This document shows positions 56,996 to 64,000 of a DNA stretch of 64,000 nucleotides, in pieces. The translations under genes and the position numbers were made by a program. The first letter of the stretch is position 1; the number at the start of each line of letters is the position of its first letter. Source of the stretch: Marinibacterium anthonyi (GTDB lineage: Bacteria > Pseudomonadota > Alphaproteobacteria > Rhodobacterales > Rhodobacteraceae); NCBI GenBank assembly GCA_003217735.2, contig CP031585.1:4513501-4577500 (forward strand). The letters run 5' to 3'. A model generated the notes under the pieces. That model had not been told where the DNA came from. It saw only the letters and a program-made list of their open reading frames with translations, and searched no databases.

Positions 56996-57742
56996 TCAGA
57001 CCCCGGCCTCGGCCCTGTAGCGGGCGATCCAGGCCGCGCTGACCGCATCCGACAACCGCGCGACACCGGGGGTCAGCGCCCCGGTCGGCGCCGTCACACC
57101 AAGTGCGGAGCAGACGCGCAGAACTGTCTGTGCAGGGTTCGCCGACATGGCTTCGTACCCGATCCGCAGCGGTGTGATGGATTGCGCGTCGAACCATGTG
57201 GTCCAGGCCGCGTCGTAGGCCTCGAATTCGGCCACCCTGGCGGCGATCCGGTCGAAATCGTACCGGGGCTCCCCGGGCGGCGCCAACCGCTCCAGCTCCC
57301 TCCCGTCGGGCGCCACGTGCCAAAGCCCGGTCTGCTCCGCCTTCACCAGCGACACCGCCTGCGCCAGCTTGTCCTCGCGCGCGAGATGGATGAACAGCAC
57401 CTGCCCGAACACCGCCCGCAGGCGCGCAACGTCAGTGGCCAGACCCGGATGCACCAGGTCGATCATCGCCGTCAGGTCGCCCAGGTTCTCGCGCATCAGG
57501 CGCAGGCCGAAGATGCAGGTTCCCCCCCTGCCCGCCCGGATGGCGGCGTCCAGATAGGCCTTGGCATGATCCCTGTCCGACATCCCCGTCCGGTCCGGCA
57601 GCCCCCAGGCCGCGGCCCAATGGGGATCGACGTCATTCATGAAGAAGGAATCCGGCGCGCCCGCCACCCCGGTCGAGGTCAGCAGATCGCACAGCAGCGT
57701 GCTGCCCGTTCGGGGCGTCGCGCAGATGATGTAGCTGTTCAT
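56996..57742 (-). CDS. Stf0-family sulfotransferase
   Basis: 248 residues from ATG 57742. The PAPS 5'-phosphosulfate loop is ICATPRTGSTLLCDLL (6-21). GGTCIFGLRLMRENL and FIHLAREDKLAQAVSLVKAEQTGLWH split over about 75-145 are the Stf0 core blocks, as in mycobacterial trehalose 2-sulfotransferase. It probably sulfates a sugar or glycolipid. It is 116 bases upstream of glycosyltransferase copy 2 on the same strand. Confidence 0.88.
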   Translation of the reverse strand: MNSYIICATPRTGSTLLCDLLTSTGVAGAPDSFFMNDVDPHWAAAWGLPDRTGMSDRDHAKAYLDAAIRAGRGGTCIFGLRLMRENLGDLTAMIDLVHPGLATDVARLRAVFGQVLFIHLAREDKLAQAVSLVKAEQTGLWHVAPDGRELERLAPPGEPRYDFDRIAARVAEFEAYDAAWTTWFDAQSITPLRIGYEAMSANPAQTVLRVCSALGVTAPTGALTPGVARLSDAVSAAWIARYRAEAGV

Positions 57743-57819
57743 GGGGACCGTCCCTGTCATGCGCCTGCATAGGCAGCCACGCCACGATCCGGCAAGACCC
57801 TTTGTCCGGCAACGACAAA

Positions 57820-57847
57820 GGGCCGGACGTCGCAAGACGTCCGGCCC
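57820..57847 (-). terminator. Intrinsic terminator after rpoC
   Basis: GGGCCGGACGTC (57820-57831) pairs perfectly over 12 bases with GACGTCCGGCCC (57836-57847) around a four-base loop; TTTG follows on the minus strand. It lies 46 bases after the rpoC stop. Confidence 0.8.
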
Positions 57848-57893
57848 GATATCGCACCCCCGGGCCATCAGGCCCGAAGGTCATGTCACGCGA

Positions 57894-62135
<4,242 letters not shown>

Positions 62136-62176
62136 TCGATGTCCTCAATATCTAGAGGGTGCGGGGAAGGATTGCG

Positions 62177-62232
62177 CCCCAGATTTTTCGACGAAAAATC
62201 TGGGGGCCGAGAAAATTCGGATGAATTTTCTC
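62177..62232. repeat. Two adjacent perfect hairpins between rpoB and rpoC
   Basis: Hairpin 1: CCCCAGATTTTTCG (62177-62190) with CGAAAAATCTGGGG (62192-62205), 14 pairs, one-base centre. Hairpin 2: GAGAAAATTC (62209-62218) with GAATTTTCTC (62223-62232), ten pairs, reaching into the rpoB stop codon. These AT-centred palindromes differ from the GTAGG family. Confidence 0.9.
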
Positions 62233-64000
62233 ACTCCTCCTCCGCATCCAGGAGTTCCATGTTGAGGCCCAGACCGCGGACCTCCTTGACCAGAACGTTG
62301 AACGATTCCGGCACGCCGGCCTCGAAGTTGTCCTCGCCCTTGACGATCGACTCGTAGACCTTGGTCCGGCCCGCCACGTCGTCCGACTTCACCGTCAGCA
62401 TCTCCTGCAGGGTGTAGGCGGCGCCATAGGCTTCCAGGGCCCAGACCTCCATCTCCCCGAAACGCTGACCGCCGAACTGCGCCTTGCCCCCCAGCGGCTG
62501 CTGGGTCACGAGCGAGTAGGGTCCGGTCGAACGCGCGTGGATCTTGTCGTCGACCAGGTGGTGCAGCTTCAGCAGGTACTTCACACCCACCGTCACCGGA
62601 CGCGCGAACTGCTCGCCGGTGCGGCCGTCGAACAGGATCGACTGGCCGGACTGGCTGAAGCCCGCCCGAAGCAGCGCGTCATTGACGTCTGCCTCTTTCG
62701 CACCGTCGAAGACCGGCGTCGCGATCGGAACGCCGCGGATCACGTGACCCGCCGCTTCCACGAGGTGATCCTCGTCCATGCTGGCGATGCCTTCTTCGTA
62801 GACGTCGTCGCCATAGGCATGACGCATCGCGTCCCGAACCGGGGTCAGGTCGCCCGAGCGGCGGTATTCGTCCAGCGCCTCGTCGATCTGGATGCCCAGG
62901 CCACGCGACGCCCAGCCCATGTGCGTTTCAAGGATCTGACCGACGTTCATCCGCGACGGCACGCCCAGCGGGTTCAGACAGAAATCGACCGGGGTCCCGT
63001 CGGCGAGGAACGGCATGTCCTCCATCGGCACCACGCGCGAAATCACGCCCTTGTTCCCGTGACGGCCGGCCATCTTGTCGCCCGGCTGCAGCTTGCGCTT
63101 CACGGCCACGAAGACCTTGACCATCTTCATGACGCCCGGCGGCAGGTCGTCGCCACGGCGGACCTTCTCGACCTTGTCCTCGAACCGCAGTTCCAGGGCG
63201 CGCTTCTGCGCCTCGTACTGTTCGTTCAGCGCCTCGACGATCTGTGCGTCCTGCTCTTCGGTCAGGGCGATCTGCCACCACTGGCTGCGGATCAGCGTAT
63301 CCAGCAGCTCTTCGGTGACGGTCGATCCCGACTTGATGCCCTTCGGACCCTTGGCAATGACCTTGCCCAGGATCAGCGACTTCAGGCGCGCGTAGATGTT
63401 GCGTTCCAGGATCGCCAGCTCGTCGTCGCGGTCGCGGGCCAGGGCCTCGACTTCCTCGCGCTCGATCTGCAGGGCGCGTTCGTCCTTTTCCACACCATGG
63501 CGGTTGAAGACGCGCACTTCCACGACGGTCCCGAAATCGCCCGGCTTCACACGCAGCGAGGTATCGCGGACGTCCGAAGCCTTTTCCCCGAAGATGGCGC
63601 GCAGCAGCTTTTCTTCCGGCGTCATCGGGCTTTCGCCCTTCGGAGTGATCTTGCCGACCAGAATGTCACCCGGCTCCACATCGGCACCGATATAGACGAT
63701 GCCCGCCTCGTCGAGGTTGCGCAGGGCTTCCTCGCCGACGTTGGGGATGTCGCGGGTGATTTCCTCGGGCCCAAGCTTGGTGTCACGGGCGGCGACTTCG
63801 AATTCCTCGATATGGACCGAGGTAAAGACGTCATCGCGCGCGATCCGTTCCGAGATCAGGATCGAGTCTTCGTAGTTGTAGCCGTTCCACGGCATGAACG
63901 CGACGATCACGTTCTTGCCCAGAGCCAGTTCACCGATGTCCGTCGACGGACCGTCGGCGATCACCTCGCCCTTGCCGACCGTCTGACCCACCGTCACCAG
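62231..64000 (-). CDS. rpoB: DNA-directed RNA polymerase subunit beta, C-terminal part
   Basis: 590 C-terminal residues; the 5' part lies beyond the window, so the rifampicin region is not visible. [61 protein letters not shown] (in part) and [20 protein letters not shown] are diagnostic. The coding frame is open to the edge, with no real start near 63997. Confidence 0.98.
   Translation of the reverse strand: MVTVGQTVGKGEVIADGPSTDIGELALGKNVIVAFMPWNGYNYEDSILISERIARDDVFTSVHIEEFEVAARDTKLGPEEITRDIPNVGEEALRNLDEAGIVYIGADVEPGDILVGKITPKGESPMTPEEKLLRAIFGEKASDVRDTSLRVKPGDFGTVVEVRVFNRHGVEKDERALQIEREEVEALARDRDDELAILERNIYARLKSLILGKVIAKGPKGIKSGSTVTEELLDTLIRSQWWQIALTEEQDAQIVEALNEQYEAQKRALELRFEDKVEKVRRGDDLPPGVMKMVKVFVAVKRKLQPGDKMAGRHGNKGVISRVVPMEDMPFLADGTPVDFCLNPLGVPSRMNVGQILETHMGWASRGLGIQIDEALDEYRRSGDLTPVRDAMRHAYGDDVYEEGIASMDEDHLVEAAGHVIRGVPIATPVFDGAKEADVNDALLRAGFSQSGQSILFDGRTGEQFARPVTVGVKYLLKLHHLVDDKIHARSTGPYSLVTQQPLGGKAQFGGQRFGEMEVWALEAYGAAYTLQEMLTVKSDDVAGRTKVYESIVKGEDNFEAGVPESFNVLVKEVRGLGLNMELLDAEEE

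Overview
The window is GC-rich alphaproteobacterial chromosome, most likely from a marine Rhodobacteraceae (Roseobacter-type) bacterium. This rests on gene order and content: rpmH-rnpA-yidD with yidC, engB and argB nearby, an aapJQMP amino-acid transporter, an ATP12-family F1-ATPase chaperone, a zinc-type adenylate kinase after secY, and the str, S10, spc and alpha ribosomal operons lying together with rpoB/rpoC. No rRNA, tRNA, CRISPR array, prophage or insertion sequence was seen. The species is not identifiable by eye.

Layout. 1-3472 (minus): a TVP38/TMEM64 membrane protein, a flavin disulfide oxidoreductase and a sensor histidine kinase cut by the window edge. 3766-13438 (plus): rpmH, rnpA, yidD, two small genes, ttcA, a GGDEF/EAL protein, yidC, a MOSC protein, engB, argB, an iron-sulfur protein and a SixA-type phosphatase. 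13561-18096 (minus): the aapJQMP ABC transporter. 18351-23913 (minus): a tightly packed string, degP-like protease, rarA, crcB, rluC-type synthase, HAD phosphatase and ATP12 chaperone. 24038-25116 (plus): a three-gene unit with a small hydrophilic protein, a host-attachment-family protein and a VOC protein, behind a sequence matching the general-stress (EcfG-type) promoter.

25200-54045 (minus) is the ribosomal superlocus, transcribed leftward from rpsL. Its genes are rpsL-rpsG-fusA-tuf-rpsJ-rplC-rplD-rplW, then rplB-rpsS-rplV-rpsC-rplP, then rpmC-rpsQ-rplN-rplX-rplE-rpsN-rpsH-rplF-rplR-rpsE-rpmD-(x)-rplO-secY-adk, then rpsM-rpsK-rpoA-rplQ. The usual S10/spc continuity is broken twice. Between rplW and rplB lie a PLDc_N/SHOCT membrane protein, an acetyltransferase, an FKBP, a class D beta-lactamase and a LysR regulator. 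Between rplP and rpmC lie a transglutaminase-like protein, a 2OG-oxygenase-like protein, an AstE/AspA-type metallohydrolase, a MarC protein and a secreted Ig-like protein. A small unknown gene also sits between rpmD and rplO. Terminators after rplW and rplP show that the operon really is split.

Six ribosomal intergenic gaps carry members of one palindromic repeat family (outer core GTAGG, variable inner stem). Four of these are inverted doublets resembling REPINs. 54407-57742 holds two paralogous putative glycosyltransferases, a drug/metabolite exporter and a Stf0-type sulfotransferase. 57894-64000 (minus) is rpoC and the 3' part of rpoB, separated by two back-to-back hairpins.

Most of the window is housekeeping: translation, transcription, membrane insertion and RNA modification. 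The parts most worth a second look are the repeat family, the insertions in the ribosomal operons, the glycosyltransferase/sulfotransferase module, the stress-type three-gene unit, and a G-quadruplex motif at the tip of a perfect stem after sixA.
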